DNA from: GCA-2731375 sp964590195
Lineage (GTDB): Bacteria > Pseudomonadota > Alphaproteobacteria > GCA-2731375
Reading direction: 5' to 3'
Assembly: GCA_964590195.1 (NCBI GenBank)
Contig: CAZPWJ010000007.1
Location: 24,297-88,296, forward strand
DNA: 64,000 nucleotides
A model generated the notes under the pieces. That model saw only the letters and a program-made list of their open reading frames with translations, did no database searches and had not been told where the DNA came from. A program made the position numbers and the translations under genes. Within the stretch, counting starts at the first letter, position 1; each line of letters begins with the position of its first letter. Below, one piece after another: positions 7,807 to 16,303 of the stretch.

Positions 7807-9204
7807 ATGAACGATATTGCAGATCTGCGCACGGCGTTTCAGTGCCGGCCCGGCGGGCCGCAGGATCTTTTCTTTGCGCAATCCGATACCGTGCCGCGGC
7901 CGACTTTCGTGCGCGGCGAGGGGGTCTGGCTGTACGACGATGCAGGGCGCGCTTTCATGGACATGTCTTCGGGGCCGGTAACGGCGAATATCGGCCACGG
8001 CGATGGCGACGTCGCCGCCGCCATGGCGGAGCAGGCTGGGCGCCTGGCCTTTGTTTCCGCGCGCCAGGGCCGCCATCAGGCCAATATGGACCTTGCCAAA
8101 CGCATAGCCGAGCTGGCCGGTCCTGGTTTCGAGCGGGTGCTGTTTGCCTCCGGCGGCTCGGAAGCGGTGGAATTTGCCATCAAGCTGCTGCGCCAAAGGG
8201 CACTCGCCAGTGAACAGCCGGAACGGCGTCACGTCATCACCTGCATGCCGTCCTATCACGGCAGCACCATCGGTGCCCTGGGACTGTCGGGCGATCCCGC
8301 CAACGAGGCCTTTTTGAACGGTTTTGGCCATGACCACCCGAAGGTGCCCGCGCCACTCAGCTATCGTCTGCCGGATAATCATAGCCTTGAGACTCATGCC
8401 CTGGCCTGCGCCCAGGCGCTGGAGGATAAAATCCAGACTCTGGGCCCCGAAACAGTGCTGGCATTCTTGATCGAGCCCGTGGGCGGTCTGGCCTCCGGCG
8501 CCGTGGCGCCACCCGAAAGTTATCTTCGCCAGGTGCGCGATATCTGCGACCGCCATGGTGTCGCCCTGGTGTTTGACGAGGTTCTTTGTGGCGCCGGGCG
8601 TACCGGACGCTTTCTGGCCAGCCATCACTACGATGGCATCAGGCCGGATTTAACTATTCTGGCCAAGGGCCTGTCCGCCGGCTATGCGCCCCTGGGCGCC
8701 GTGCTGGCGCCGGCGGAGATGGTTGATTGGCTCTCGGAACGGCTTGGATTTGGCTATACACATACCTATAGCGCCCATCCGGTCTCGGCCGCCGCCGCGC
8801 TGGCGGTGCTGGACCGTTTCGAGCGCGAGGATCTGGCCGGGCAGGCCGAACGGGTTGGCGCCTATCTGCGGAGCAAGCTGGACGCCCTGGCTGAACGCAG
8901 CGCGATCATCGGCGATGTGCGCGGCAAGGGATTATTGATCGGTATTGAGCTGGTGGCGGACAAGGCCACGAAGGCAGTAATTTTCGCCACCCCCGGTCCG
9001 ACGGACACGATACGGCGGCGGGGCCTGGAACAAGGCTTGCTGATCTATGCCCGGCGTACGGCGGGCGGGCGCTATGGCGATTGGATCATGGCAACACCGC
9101 CATTGATCATTACCGAGGCCGAGTGTGACGAACTGGTGGGTAAATTGGAAAAGACCCTTGCGGCGGCGGAAGCTGACTTCCGCGCCGCCGGGGCCATCGC
9201 CTGA
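7807..9204 (+). CDS. Class III PLP-dependent aminotransferase
   Basis: A 465-residue omega-aminotransferase family member, cytosolic. The cofactor-binding regions are clear: FASGGSEAVEFAIKLLRQ (phosphate-binding loop), PSYHGSTIGALGLSG, the VFDEVLCGAGRTGRF motif with Asp257 contacting the pyridine nitrogen, and LAKGLSAGYAPLGAV with Lys287 as the Schiff-base lysine. The gene is preceded by AAAGAGGTAG at a suitable distance from the ATG. Such enzymes transfer amino groups from omega-amino acids, amines or beta-amino acids to a keto acid such as pyruvate. The specific donor cannot be read from sequence. Confidence 0.9.
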   Translation: MNDIADLRTAFQCRPGGPQDLFFAQSDTVPRPTFVRGEGVWLYDDAGRAFMDMSSGPVTANIGHGDGDVAAAMAEQAGRLAFVSARQGRHQANMDLAKRIAELAGPGFERVLFASGGSEAVEFAIKLLRQRALASEQPERRHVITCMPSYHGSTIGALGLSGDPANEAFLNGFGHDHPKVPAPLSYRLPDNHSLETHALACAQALEDKIQTLGPETVLAFLIEPVGGLASGAVAPPESYLRQVRDICDRHGVALVFDEVLCGAGRTGRFLASHHYDGIRPDLTILAKGLSAGYAPLGAVLAPAEMVDWLSERLGFGYTHTYSAHPVSAAAALAVLDRFEREDLAGQAERVGAYLRSKLDALAERSAIIGDVRGKGLLIGIELVADKATKAVIFATPGPTDTIRRRGLEQGLLIYARRTAGGRYGDWIMATPPLIITEAECDELVGKLEKTLAAAEADFRAAGAIA

Positions 9205-9212
9205 GGCTTAAT

Positions 9213-9635
9213 TTAGGCGCCGGGTTGATCCCGCCCTGTTTCGGGTGGTTCGGAAGGCCGGCTTTTACGGTCGTCCATGAACTGGTCAAACTCCGCCTTG
9301 TCCTTGGCGTGGCGCAGCTGTTCCAGGAAGCTCTCGAATTCGCTCTGTTCATCTTCCAGGCGCTTCAGGGTTTCCTCGCGATAGGCGTCAAAGGCCGAAT
9401 TGCCGCTCGAGGCGTCCGAATAGTGTTGATCTTCTGTATTGTCGTGCTGCTTATTGCGGCGCCGGGAATAATGCCAACGGCCCGGTCCGCCATGTTTCCA
9501 ACAGTGCATGCGTCCACTCCATATCAAATAGGCCAGAATTGCCAATCCAGCCGGCCAAAATAGAATAAAGCTGAGGACCATGACTGTGATCCAGGCGCCT
9601 TTTCCGTGTTCGTCCAGTTTTCTTGTCAGTTCCAT
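9213..9635 (-). CDS. DUF2852 family small membrane protein
   Basis: A 140-residue protein with one or two closely spaced membrane segments near the N-terminus (WITVMVLSFILFWPAGLAIL, then AYLIWSGRM). A charged, soluble tail follows that is predicted coiled coil (YREETLKRLEDEQSEFESFLEQLRHAKDKAEFDQFMDDRK). The FWPAGLAILAYLIWSGRM stretch is typical of DUF2852 proteins of alphaproteobacteria, whose function is not established. An operator-like palindrome identical in its arms to the one in front of the neighbouring tetR gene lies 10 bp upstream of the start codon, so this gene is a probable target of that regulator. Confidence 0.8.
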   Translation of the reverse strand: MELTRKLDEHGKGAWITVMVLSFILFWPAGLAILAYLIWSGRMHCWKHGGPGRWHYSRRRNKQHDNTEDQHYSDASSGNSAFDAYREETLKRLEDEQSEFESFLEQLRHAKDKAEFDQFMDDRKSRPSEPPETGRDQPGA

Positions 9636-9644
9636 CTGATCCTC

Positions 9645-9663
9645 ATGTAAATAGTGTTTACAT
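9645..9663. promoter_or_regulatory. TetR operator candidate upstream of the DUF2852 gene
   Basis: ATGTAAA-TAGTG-TTTACAT is a perfect 7-bp-arm palindrome with a 5-nt spacer. The arms are identical to those of the palindrome at 10356-10374, which overlaps the tetR start. It lies about 10 bp upstream of the DUF2852 start codon, where a bound repressor would block expression. Confidence 0.65.
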
Positions 9664-9718
9664 TAATCAAAATGGGGAGTGTCGATTATCTTTCAAGGGG
9701 ATGATGGGCAAAAAAACT

Positions 9719-10357
9719 TCAGACGGCGTTCAGACCAAGTCCGTCGAGATAAATCAGCATGTTCGCTTCCAGCAGATCCTCGGGCGGCATGGGAATATTG
9801 CGCCGTGCGCCGTCACCGCGCCCGAACAAGGAGGCGATACCATGGGCCATGCTCCAAACATGCAGGCTCATCATCAATGCGGGCGGGCGTTTGCGTTCCG
9901 GCAGCTCGGCGATCAGTGCTTCACAGGCCTGGCGCAGGACGTTGAACGCGCGGTCCGTTGCCAGGGACAGCTCCCGGCTTGAAGCGGGCGGCAGGCGGGC
10001 CTCGAACATGGCGGCAAAATAGGCTGGTTCGGTCCTGGCAAAGGCCAGATAGGCCTGGCCCACGGCCTTGAAGGCGGTCATCGCATCCGGTTGGCCATCA
10101 TTCCAGCCGGCGGCAAGCGCGTCGGCGAATTTGTCGAAACCGCGCCGGGCAATATCGGCCATCAAGGCATCACGATCACGAAAATGCCGATAGGGCGCGG
10201 CGGGCGAAACGCCGACGGCCCTGGTCACTTCGGCAAAAGTAAAGCCGGCCGGGCCAACTTTCTCAATTAGGTCAAGGGCGGCCTGCACCAGTGCCTCGCT
10301 CAGGTTACCATGGTGGTAACTGCGCCGGTTGCTTCCCTGCCCCTTCGATTTGCTCAT
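9719..10357 (-). CDS. TetR/AcrR family transcriptional regulator
   Basis: A 212-residue regulator. The N-terminal helix-turn-helix domain covers about residues 15-60 (RSYHHGNLSEALVQAALDLIEKVGPAGFTFAEVTRAVGVSPAAPYRHFRDRDALMADIARRGF), with the typical AAPYRHFRDRDAL recognition/anchor segment. The rest is an all-helical ligand-binding and dimerisation domain. The ligand is unknown. Its own start codon overlaps a palindrome (10356-10374) that recurs in front of the next gene, DUF2852, on the same strand. This suggests autoregulation plus control of that gene. Confidence 0.9.
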   Translation of the reverse strand: MSKSKGQGSNRRSYHHGNLSEALVQAALDLIEKVGPAGFTFAEVTRAVGVSPAAPYRHFRDRDALMADIARRGFDKFADALAAGWNDGQPDAMTAFKAVGQAYLAFARTEPAYFAAMFEARLPPASSRELSLATDRAFNVLRQACEALIAELPERKRPPALMMSLHVWSMAHGIASLFGRGDGARRNIPMPPEDLLEANMLIYLDGLGLNAV

Positions 10358-10374
10358 GTAAACGAGTTTTACAT
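10356..10374. promoter_or_regulatory. TetR operator candidate overlapping the tetR start codon
   Basis: ATGTAAA-CGAGT-TTTACAT has the same 7-bp arms and 5-nt spacer as the site at 9645-9663. It overlaps the first bases of the tetR gene, a position expected for autorepression by occlusion of initiation or of the promoter just upstream. Confidence 0.6.
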
Positions 10375-10418
10375 CATCGCGGCGGCAAGTGCACGCTTAT
10401 GCATCTTGCGCTGCATAC

Positions 10419-10528
10419 CGTCATCCTTGGGCGCAGCGCAGCGAAGACCCCCGGTACTTCAATGGGATCCAGGGCCGCAAGCTCATGTCTTTATTGCCCT
10501 AGATTACCGGGTCAAGCCCGGCAATGAC
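10419..10528 (-). repeat. Intergenic repeat, copy 2 (about 110 bp, inverted relative to copy 1)
   Basis: Read on the minus strand this starts GTCATTGCCGGGCTTGACCC and ends GCGCCCAAGGATGACG, matching both arms of the block at 6478-6576. The central part is divergent. It fills most of the gap between the tetR and P450 genes, with no coding potential of its own. Confidence 0.7.
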
Positions 10529-10559
10529 CCAAAAGGCCGCGTGTCGTGCAATCCGACGC

Positions 10560-11819
10560 TTATGTGATGCGCACGGGCAGGTGTTTGATGCCGCGGATGA
10601 AGTTGGAATAAATCCGCTCCGGCTGGCCGGTGATCTCGAATTGCAGATCACGCTTCAGAATTTCCTGCCAAAGGATCTGCAGTTGCAGCTCGGCCAGGCG
10701 GTCGCCGACGCAACGGTGTATACCGGCGCCAAAGGCCAGATGGCGGCGCGATTTCGTCCGTTGGATATCAAATACATCCGGGGCCTCGATGGCGTCCTCG
10801 TCCCAGTTGCCGGAGACGTACCACATGACCACCCGGTCGCCCTTGGCGATACGCTTGCCGGCAAGTTCCGCATCCTTCAGGGCGGTGCGGCGCATGTGAA
10901 TGATGGCGGACTGATAGCGGACAATTTCGGGTACCAGGGTCTTGATCAGGCCGTGATCGGCGCGCAGGGCGGCGAATTGATCGGGATTGTCGCACAGCGC
11001 CATGAGGCCGCCCGACATGGAATTGCGCGTGGTGTCGTTGCCGCCGACGATGAGCAGGACAGAATTGGCGATCAGGTCCATGTGGTCCATGTCCTTGGTG
11101 TCCTGGCCTTGCGCCAGCATGGAAATCAGGTCAAACCCAGGTTCTCCCCCATCTTCTATCTGGGCCCGCTCCCGCCATAACTGGGCGATATATGCGCCCA
11201 TTTCCTTGAACACCTCCATGCGTTCCTCGTCCGAGCGGACGGGCGCATCCGGTGCGTCGAAATTGGCCGTGGCCACATCCGACCAATAGGTCAGCAGGCG
11301 CCGGTCTTCCCAGGGAAAGTCGAACAGGGTCGCCAGCATCATCGTGGTCAGCTCAATGGAAACCTTCTCGACCCAGTCAAAGGTCTCGTTGCGGGGCAGG
11401 GAATCCAGCACCATTTCGGTGCGTTCGCGGATCAAGGCTTCCATATTCCGCAAATTGCCCGGCGCAACGATGGGCGCGACGACCTTTCGTTGCTGTGTAT
11501 GGCTGGGCGGATCCATGGCGATGAAGCTTGCCATCTCCTTGCCGAACGGATTGTCCCGGATCGTTATGCCGCCCAGGTGCGAGGCCGAGGAATAGGTCTC
11601 GTGATCCAGTTCCACTTTCATGATGTCGTCGTACTTGGTTACCGACCAATAGGGGCCGAACTCGCTGTCGGCGCAGTAGTGCACCGGGTCTTCCAGGCGC
11701 AGGCGCCTGAAGTAGCCGCGAAAGTTATCCTGTTGATAAATTCCCGGATCGCTGACGTCGATCCGGGAAAGCGCCAGGCCGTTGATCTCGTCGTCCGATA
11801 ATTTGCCGGTCTGCCCCAT
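10560..11819 (-). CDS. Cytochrome P450, CYP153-like
   Basis: A 419-residue soluble bacterial P450. Heme ligand Cys370 lies in AFGAGIHRCVGDRLAELQ; the I-helix oxygen-activation motif is LLIVGGNDTTRNSMSGG; the ExxR motif is EIVR in LVPEIVRYQSAIIHMRR. The segment DWVEKVSIELTTMMLATLFDFPWEDRR, with PYWSVTKYDDIM and FIAMDPPSHTQQRK, is characteristic of the CYP153 family. Members of that family hydroxylate terminal carbons of alkanes and fatty acids. CYP153 enzymes need a ferredoxin and a ferredoxin reductase, and neither is encoded nearby. The subfamily call is from memory of family motifs. A GGGGGGA purine run precedes the ATG. Confidence 0.85.
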   Translation of the reverse strand: MGQTGKLSDDEINGLALSRIDVSDPGIYQQDNFRGYFRRLRLEDPVHYCADSEFGPYWSVTKYDDIMKVELDHETYSSASHLGGITIRDNPFGKEMASFIAMDPPSHTQQRKVVAPIVAPGNLRNMEALIRERTEMVLDSLPRNETFDWVEKVSIELTTMMLATLFDFPWEDRRLLTYWSDVATANFDAPDAPVRSDEERMEVFKEMGAYIAQLWRERAQIEDGGEPGFDLISMLAQGQDTKDMDHMDLIANSVLLIVGGNDTTRNSMSGGLMALCDNPDQFAALRADHGLIKTLVPEIVRYQSAIIHMRRTALKDAELAGKRIAKGDRVVMWYVSGNWDEDAIEAPDVFDIQRTKSRRHLAFGAGIHRCVGDRLAELQLQILWQEILKRDLQFEITGQPERIYSNFIRGIKHLPVRIT

Positions 11820-11880
11820 CGAAAAGTCCCCCCATATAAGTCAGCGGGCAGATGAGCAGAAAAACGGGGGTGATGGCAAC

Positions 11881-12540
11881 TTATTCGTGGACCGATTCTT
11901 TCGGCCGCATGGGATCGGTCAGGACGAACAATTTCGGGTCCAGCTTTTGGTTGACGCGGATATCGGTCAGCGACAACGCCGTGACGCCGCCCTGGGCATC
12001 CTTGATCTTCCATTGCCGTAGCAACAACGGCGGTTCGGTGAAGGTGACGCCCATCCAGCCCTCGTCGGGCAATTCCCGGTCAATGATCTTCAGGCGCAGG
12101 ACGCCAAGGCCTTCTTCTATCTCCACCACCTCGACCTGCTTGCGCAGGTTCACCGGCTCGTCGACCAGGACGCCCAGGGGTGTTTCATACAACGGAAAGC
12201 GGTTTATCTGCTCCAACTCCCAGTCATGCAGCACCAGCCAGACGCCATCGGCGACCAAAAGCAGCGGTGAGGGGGCGTCGTACTCGAAACGCAGCCGCCC
12301 CGGCCGCCGCATATAGAGTTGCCCGTGCACCACATTGCCGGCGCTGTCGACTTGCAGAAACCGCGCCGACAGGCTCTTGACCCCGTTCAGATAGTCTTCC
12401 ACCCGGGCGATCACCGCATCCCGGTCCGTGCTGGTCTTGCTATTCCCGGCGGCAAGGGACGAGCCCAAGGCAAAGGGCATCGCGGCCATGCTTAGAGCGC
12501 CGGTCAAAAGCCGGCGCCGGTTCAGGGTTCCGCCCATCAC
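11881..12540 (-). CDS. lolA: LolA-like outer-membrane lipoprotein carrier protein
   Basis: A 219-residue exported protein. The N-terminus (MMGGTLNRRRLLTGALSMAAMPFALGSSLAAG) is a signal peptide with a twin-Arg-like NRRRLL motif. The mature part has the LolA pattern: VIARVEDYLNGVKSLSARFLQVDSAGNVVHGQLYMRRPGRLRFEYDAPSPLLLVADG, followed by the antiparallel-barrel strands and LPDEGWMGVTFTEPPLLLRQWKIKDAQGGVTALSLTDI. In the periplasm LolA shuttles lipoproteins from LolCDE to the outer membrane. It lies 30 bp downstream of ftsK on the same strand, a common alphaproteobacterial order. Confidence 0.88.
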   Translation of the reverse strand: MMGGTLNRRRLLTGALSMAAMPFALGSSLAAGNSKTSTDRDAVIARVEDYLNGVKSLSARFLQVDSAGNVVHGQLYMRRPGRLRFEYDAPSPLLLVADGVWLVLHDWELEQINRFPLYETPLGVLVDEPVNLRKQVEVVEIEEGLGVLRLKIIDRELPDEGWMGVTFTEPPLLLRQWKIKDAQGGVTALSLTDIRVNQKLDPKLFVLTDPMRPKESVHE

Positions 12541-12570
12541 TGGTGCTTTGTCACTGGCGTCTTGGTCAAG

Positions 12571-14982
12571 TCAGCTGTCCTCGTCGGGGTTGCGCACCAG
12601 AATTTCGCGCTTGCCCACATGGTTGGCGCGGCCGATCACGCCTTCCTGTTCCATCCGGTCGATCAGATCGGCGGCGCGGTTATAGCCGATTTTCAACTGC
12701 CGCTGCAAAAACGAGGTCGAGGCTTTTTGGTTCCGCGCGACCACTTCGACCGCCTGATCGAATAGGGCGTTGCCGCTGTTACCGCCACTGACGCTGCCGT
12801 CGGGCTGAGCGAAGCCTGTTTCGCCGCTCCCGTCCGCATCCTCGGTCACCGCGTCGAGATACTCTGGCCGGCCCTGGCTTTTCAAATGCTTGACCACGGC
12901 CTCGACTTCATCGTCGCCAACGAAGGGGCCATGTACCCGGCTGATGCGGCCGCCGCCGGCCATGTACAGCATATCGCCCATGCCCAGCAGTTGTTCCGCG
13001 CCTTGCTCGCCCAGAATAGTCCGGCTGTCGACCTTGGCCGTGACCTGGAAGCTGACACGGGTCGGGAAGTTCGCCTTAATGGTGCCGGTGATGACATCCA
13101 CCGAGGGCCGTTGCGTCGCCATCATGACATGAATGCCCGCGGCCCGCGCCATTTGCGCCAGGCGTTGTACGGCGGCATCGATTTCCTTGCCCGCGACCAT
13201 CATCAGATCGGCCATTTCATCGACGATGACGACGATAAAGGGCATCGGCTCGGTATCGAGCAGTTGATCTTCAAATACCGGCTGGCCGGTTTCGGCGTCA
13301 AAGCCGGTCTGTACCGTGCGTTTCAGCTCTTCGCCGCGCTTGGCCGCTTCGGCGATGCGCTGGTTGTAACCATCGATATTGCGCACGCCCAGACTGGCCA
13401 TGGCGCGATAGCGGTTTTCCATCTCGCGGACGGCCCATTTCAGGGCCATGATCGCCTTGCCCGGATCGGTGACCACGGGGGTGAGCAGATGGGGAATGTC
13501 GTCATAGACGCTCAATTCCAGCATCTTCGGATCGATCATGATCATGCGGCAGCGTTCGGGCGGCAGGCAATACAGCAGCGACAGGATCATGGTGTTAATG
13601 GCCACGGACTTGCCCGAACCGGTGGTGCCGGCGATCAACAGATGGGGCATCTTGGCCAGATCAACCAGCACCGGCGCGCCGGAGATATCCTTGCCCAAGG
13701 CGAGCGGCAGCATCAGTTTGGATTTTTCGTAGTCCGTGGTTGAAAGCAGCTCGCGCAAATAGACCGTCTCGCGGTCCTGGTTCGGCAGTTCTATGCCGAT
13801 AGCATTGCGCCCCGGCACCACCGCGATACGGACGCTGCGGGCGGACATGGAACGGGCGATATCGTCGGACAGACCCACCACACGCGACGTCTTGGTGCCT
13901 GGCGCCGGCTCCAATTCATACAAGGTGACGACCGGGCCGGGGCGGACCTGTACGATGCGGCCGTGTACGCCATAATCGTCAAGCACGGTTTCCAGCATGC
14001 GGGCGTTCTGTTCCAGGGCGCTTTCGTTGATCGCCCGGCCGCCCCGGGCCTGCTGTTGGCGTTCCGGCGTGGCAAGCAGATGCAGGGCGGGAAGCTGATA
14101 ATCCTCGCCCTCGGACAGGGCCAGGGCGGGTTGTTGTTCTTTTTGGGCGCGGCGGCTCTTGCGCACCTTGCGCTTGGGCTTGCTGACCCGGGCCGAGGTT
14201 TGTTCGGGCGCAATTCTGTCGCCAACCTGGATGGTTGGAGCGGACGCTTCCTGCGCTTCGTCTTCGGCCAGCAGGGGCGGTTCACGGCGAAACATGGGAT
14301 GCGTCGCGGCCTGGCGGCCTAGACGCTCGGCGGTGGCGGCGGCAAACCGGGCCGCGCCCAGGGTGCGCATAAGGCCGGCGGCGCCCGCTTTCGCCAGGGC
14401 CAGCCATTCGGCAAGATGAATGCCCAGCAGATACAGCAGCATCAGCGTGGCCGTGAGATACAGGGCCGCGATGACCAGGGGCGACTGTGGCGTCAGGCCC
14501 AGCAAGGCCAGCGCCGGCGTCCCGGTCCGTAACAGCCAATCGCCGCCATAGCCGCCCAGGCCGGCGGCCTGCGGCCATTGTTCGGGCGCCGTCACGGAGG
14601 CGGCGCAAGCGGCCGCCAGGAAAAGGCAGGGCAGGCTAAGGAACAGGCGCAGGCCATACCAAGGCAAACCTCGGTGCGAGGCAATCCGCCAGGCCCAGCA
14701 GGCCATGATGCCAACCACGGCCATGCTGGCGAGGCCCAGGCTTTGCAACAGCAGATCGGCGGCATAGGCCCCAGGTGTGCCCAGCCAGTTGGCCGGCGCG
14801 CTGGCCGTGGCGACGTTCAGGGCGCCGTCGTCGGGATGATAGCTGGCCAGCGCCAATGCCAGGGCCGTGGCCAGGGCGAACAGCACCAATCCGGCGGCTT
14901 CCACCGCCCGCCGCCGCATGAACGCCGCCGCGCCCGGCGGCAGCAGGGCGATCTTGCGCGGCGTTCCACTATGCTGTGACAT
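12571..14982 (-). CDS. ftsK: FtsK/SpoIIIE family DNA translocase
   Basis: An 803-residue septal DNA pump that clears and aligns chromosome termini during division. The N-terminal roughly 190 residues hold four to five membrane segments. A charged, alanine-rich linker (about 200-300) follows, then the alpha and beta motor domains with Walker A GTTGSGKS near residue 455 and the Walker B segment VIVDEMADLMM. The C-terminal gamma winged helix, which reads KOPS/FRS sites, is present (LFDQAVEVVARNQKASTSFLQRQLKIGYNRAADLIDRME). The length is normal for alphaproteobacterial FtsK. It is followed by lolA and preceded by the DapC-like aminotransferase on the same strand. Confidence 0.95.
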   Translation of the reverse strand: MSQHSGTPRKIALLPPGAAAFMRRRAVEAAGLVLFALATALALALASYHPDDGALNVATASAPANWLGTPGAYAADLLLQSLGLASMAVVGIMACWAWRIASHRGLPWYGLRLFLSLPCLFLAAACAASVTAPEQWPQAAGLGGYGGDWLLRTGTPALALLGLTPQSPLVIAALYLTATLMLLYLLGIHLAEWLALAKAGAAGLMRTLGAARFAAATAERLGRQAATHPMFRREPPLLAEDEAQEASAPTIQVGDRIAPEQTSARVSKPKRKVRKSRRAQKEQQPALALSEGEDYQLPALHLLATPERQQQARGGRAINESALEQNARMLETVLDDYGVHGRIVQVRPGPVVTLYELEPAPGTKTSRVVGLSDDIARSMSARSVRIAVVPGRNAIGIELPNQDRETVYLRELLSTTDYEKSKLMLPLALGKDISGAPVLVDLAKMPHLLIAGTTGSGKSVAINTMILSLLYCLPPERCRMIMIDPKMLELSVYDDIPHLLTPVVTDPGKAIMALKWAVREMENRYRAMASLGVRNIDGYNQRIAEAAKRGEELKRTVQTGFDAETGQPVFEDQLLDTEPMPFIVVIVDEMADLMMVAGKEIDAAVQRLAQMARAAGIHVMMATQRPSVDVITGTIKANFPTRVSFQVTAKVDSRTILGEQGAEQLLGMGDMLYMAGGGRISRVHGPFVGDDEVEAVVKHLKSQGRPEYLDAVTEDADGSGETGFAQPDGSVSGGNSGNALFDQAVEVVARNQKASTSFLQRQLKIGYNRAADLIDRMEQEGVIGRANHVGKREILVRNPDEDS

Positions 14983-15024
14983 CTCGATTTTCCCTCAAAA
15001 ATCCCGTCATACTCTGTTCCGTAT

Positions 15025-15061
15025 CGTCTCTTACAGCGTCTCTTACAGCGTCTCGTTATAG
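15025..15061. repeat. 12-bp tandem repeat (two perfect copies plus one variant) at an aminotransferase stop codon
   Basis: CGTCTCTTACAG occurs at 15025-15036 and 15037-15048, followed by the variant CGTCTCGTTATAG at 15049-15061, which contains the stop codon of the minus-strand aminotransferase gene. This looks like slippage duplication of the 3' end just outside the reading frame. Confidence 0.6.
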
Positions 15062-16243
15062 CGTCTGGGCCATGCGCCCCAAGGCGTCCGCCATTACCGT
15101 CTTGTCATGTACCATGGCGACCCGGATATAGCGGCTGCCGGGGTTTTCTCCGCTGCCGCCATCAGCCGATAAATAGGCGCCGGGCAGAACGCGCAGCGCG
15201 GCGCGCGTCCACAGTTCCACGGTCGCCGCTTCGCCATCGCCCACATCCAGCCAAAGGAAGAAACCGCCCTCGGGGCGGTAAAAGCCAAAGCGGTTGGACA
15301 ATATCCGTTCGGCAATATCGAACTTTTCCACATAGAGGGCCCGGTTGGCCGCCACGTGTTCTTCATCACGCCACAATGCCGCTGCCGCCGCGTAGACGGG
15401 CAGGGGGGATGGGTTGCCGCCATATTCGCTCAAGCGGCGGAACAGGGTCAGCATATCCGGATCGCCCGCCACGAAGCCCGAGCGCAGGCCGGCCACGTTG
15501 GAGCGTTTTGACAGGGAATGGAAAACCAATACACCTGACATATCCCCATCCCGCGCACAGACCTGAAGGGTGCCGGCGGGCGGGACGGTGCCGTTGTAGA
15601 TTTCGGCATAGCATTCATCCACCACCAGGGTGAAATCGTATTGCCGCGACAGGGCGACCAGGTTCTCCAGGTATTCCAGGCTGGCCACCGCGCCTTGCGG
15701 ATTGCCCGGCGTGCAGAAATAAACCAGCGCCGTCCGCGCCAGAATGTCCTCGTCCAAGGCGGCGAAGTCGGGCAGAAAGCCATTCTCCGCCGTGGCCGAG
15801 ACAAATATCGGTTCGGCCCCCGCCGCGATCGCCGCGCCGGCATAGCATTGATAGAACGGGTTGGGCATCAGCACCGCGGGCTGCTGCCCGGCCTTGCGCG
15901 GCGGCACTGCCATGAAAGCCGTGCGAAACAGCGCCTCCCGCGTGCCGGCGCAGGGGGCGACATGGCGCTCGGGCTCGATCATGCCATCGGGCAGATCATA
16001 GCGGCGGCTCAGCCAATCGGCGACGGCACGGCAAAAATCCGGGGTGCCGGCCACGGGCGGGTATTTGCCGTAAAGGTGGCGGTTGGCATGTAAAATCTCG
16101 CCCACGAAATCTGGATAGGGATGTTGCGGCTCCCCCAGGCTCAGGGCTACCGGGTCCAGATTCCTGGGCGCCGGCAGGGGATCAAGCAAGCCGCGCAGGC
16201 GCTCGAACGGGTAATCGGGCAAGGCGTCCAGGCGCGGATTCAT
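15056..16243 (-). CDS. Class I/II PLP aminotransferase, DapC-like (succinyldiaminopimelate transaminase candidate)
   Basis: About 395 residues from the ATG at 16243 (MNPRLDALPDYPFERLRGLLD). The fold-type I features are YGKYPPVAGTPDFCRAVADWLSRRYDL, the PNPFYQCYAGAA segment, VDECYAEIYNG with the pyridine-contacting Asp, and VFHSLSKRSNVAGLRSGF with the Schiff-base Lys near residue 246. The start MNP-L----PYPFERLR-LL resembles DapC, which aminates N-succinyl-2-amino-6-ketopimelate in lysine and peptidoglycan precursor synthesis. dapD and dapE are not adjacent, so the assignment is tentative. A longer in-frame start exists at 16300 but overlaps likely regulatory DNA. Confidence 0.82.
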   Translation of the reverse strand: MNPRLDALPDYPFERLRGLLDPLPAPRNLDPVALSLGEPQHPYPDFVGEILHANRHLYGKYPPVAGTPDFCRAVADWLSRRYDLPDGMIEPERHVAPCAGTREALFRTAFMAVPPRKAGQQPAVLMPNPFYQCYAGAAIAAGAEPIFVSATAENGFLPDFAALDEDILARTALVYFCTPGNPQGAVASLEYLENLVALSRQYDFTLVVDECYAEIYNGTVPPAGTLQVCARDGDMSGVLVFHSLSKRSNVAGLRSGFVAGDPDMLTLFRRLSEYGGNPSPLPVYAAAAALWRDEEHVAANRALYVEKFDIAERILSNRFGFYRPEGGFFLWLDVGDGEAATVELWTRAALRVLPGAYLSADGGSGENPGSRYIRVAMVHDKTVMADALGRMAQTL

Positions 16244-16303
16244 AATCCGGCGATGGTGATTGTTGGTCTGGGTTGTCACGGTCCGCGCGCCTGCCTTCAA
16301 TTG

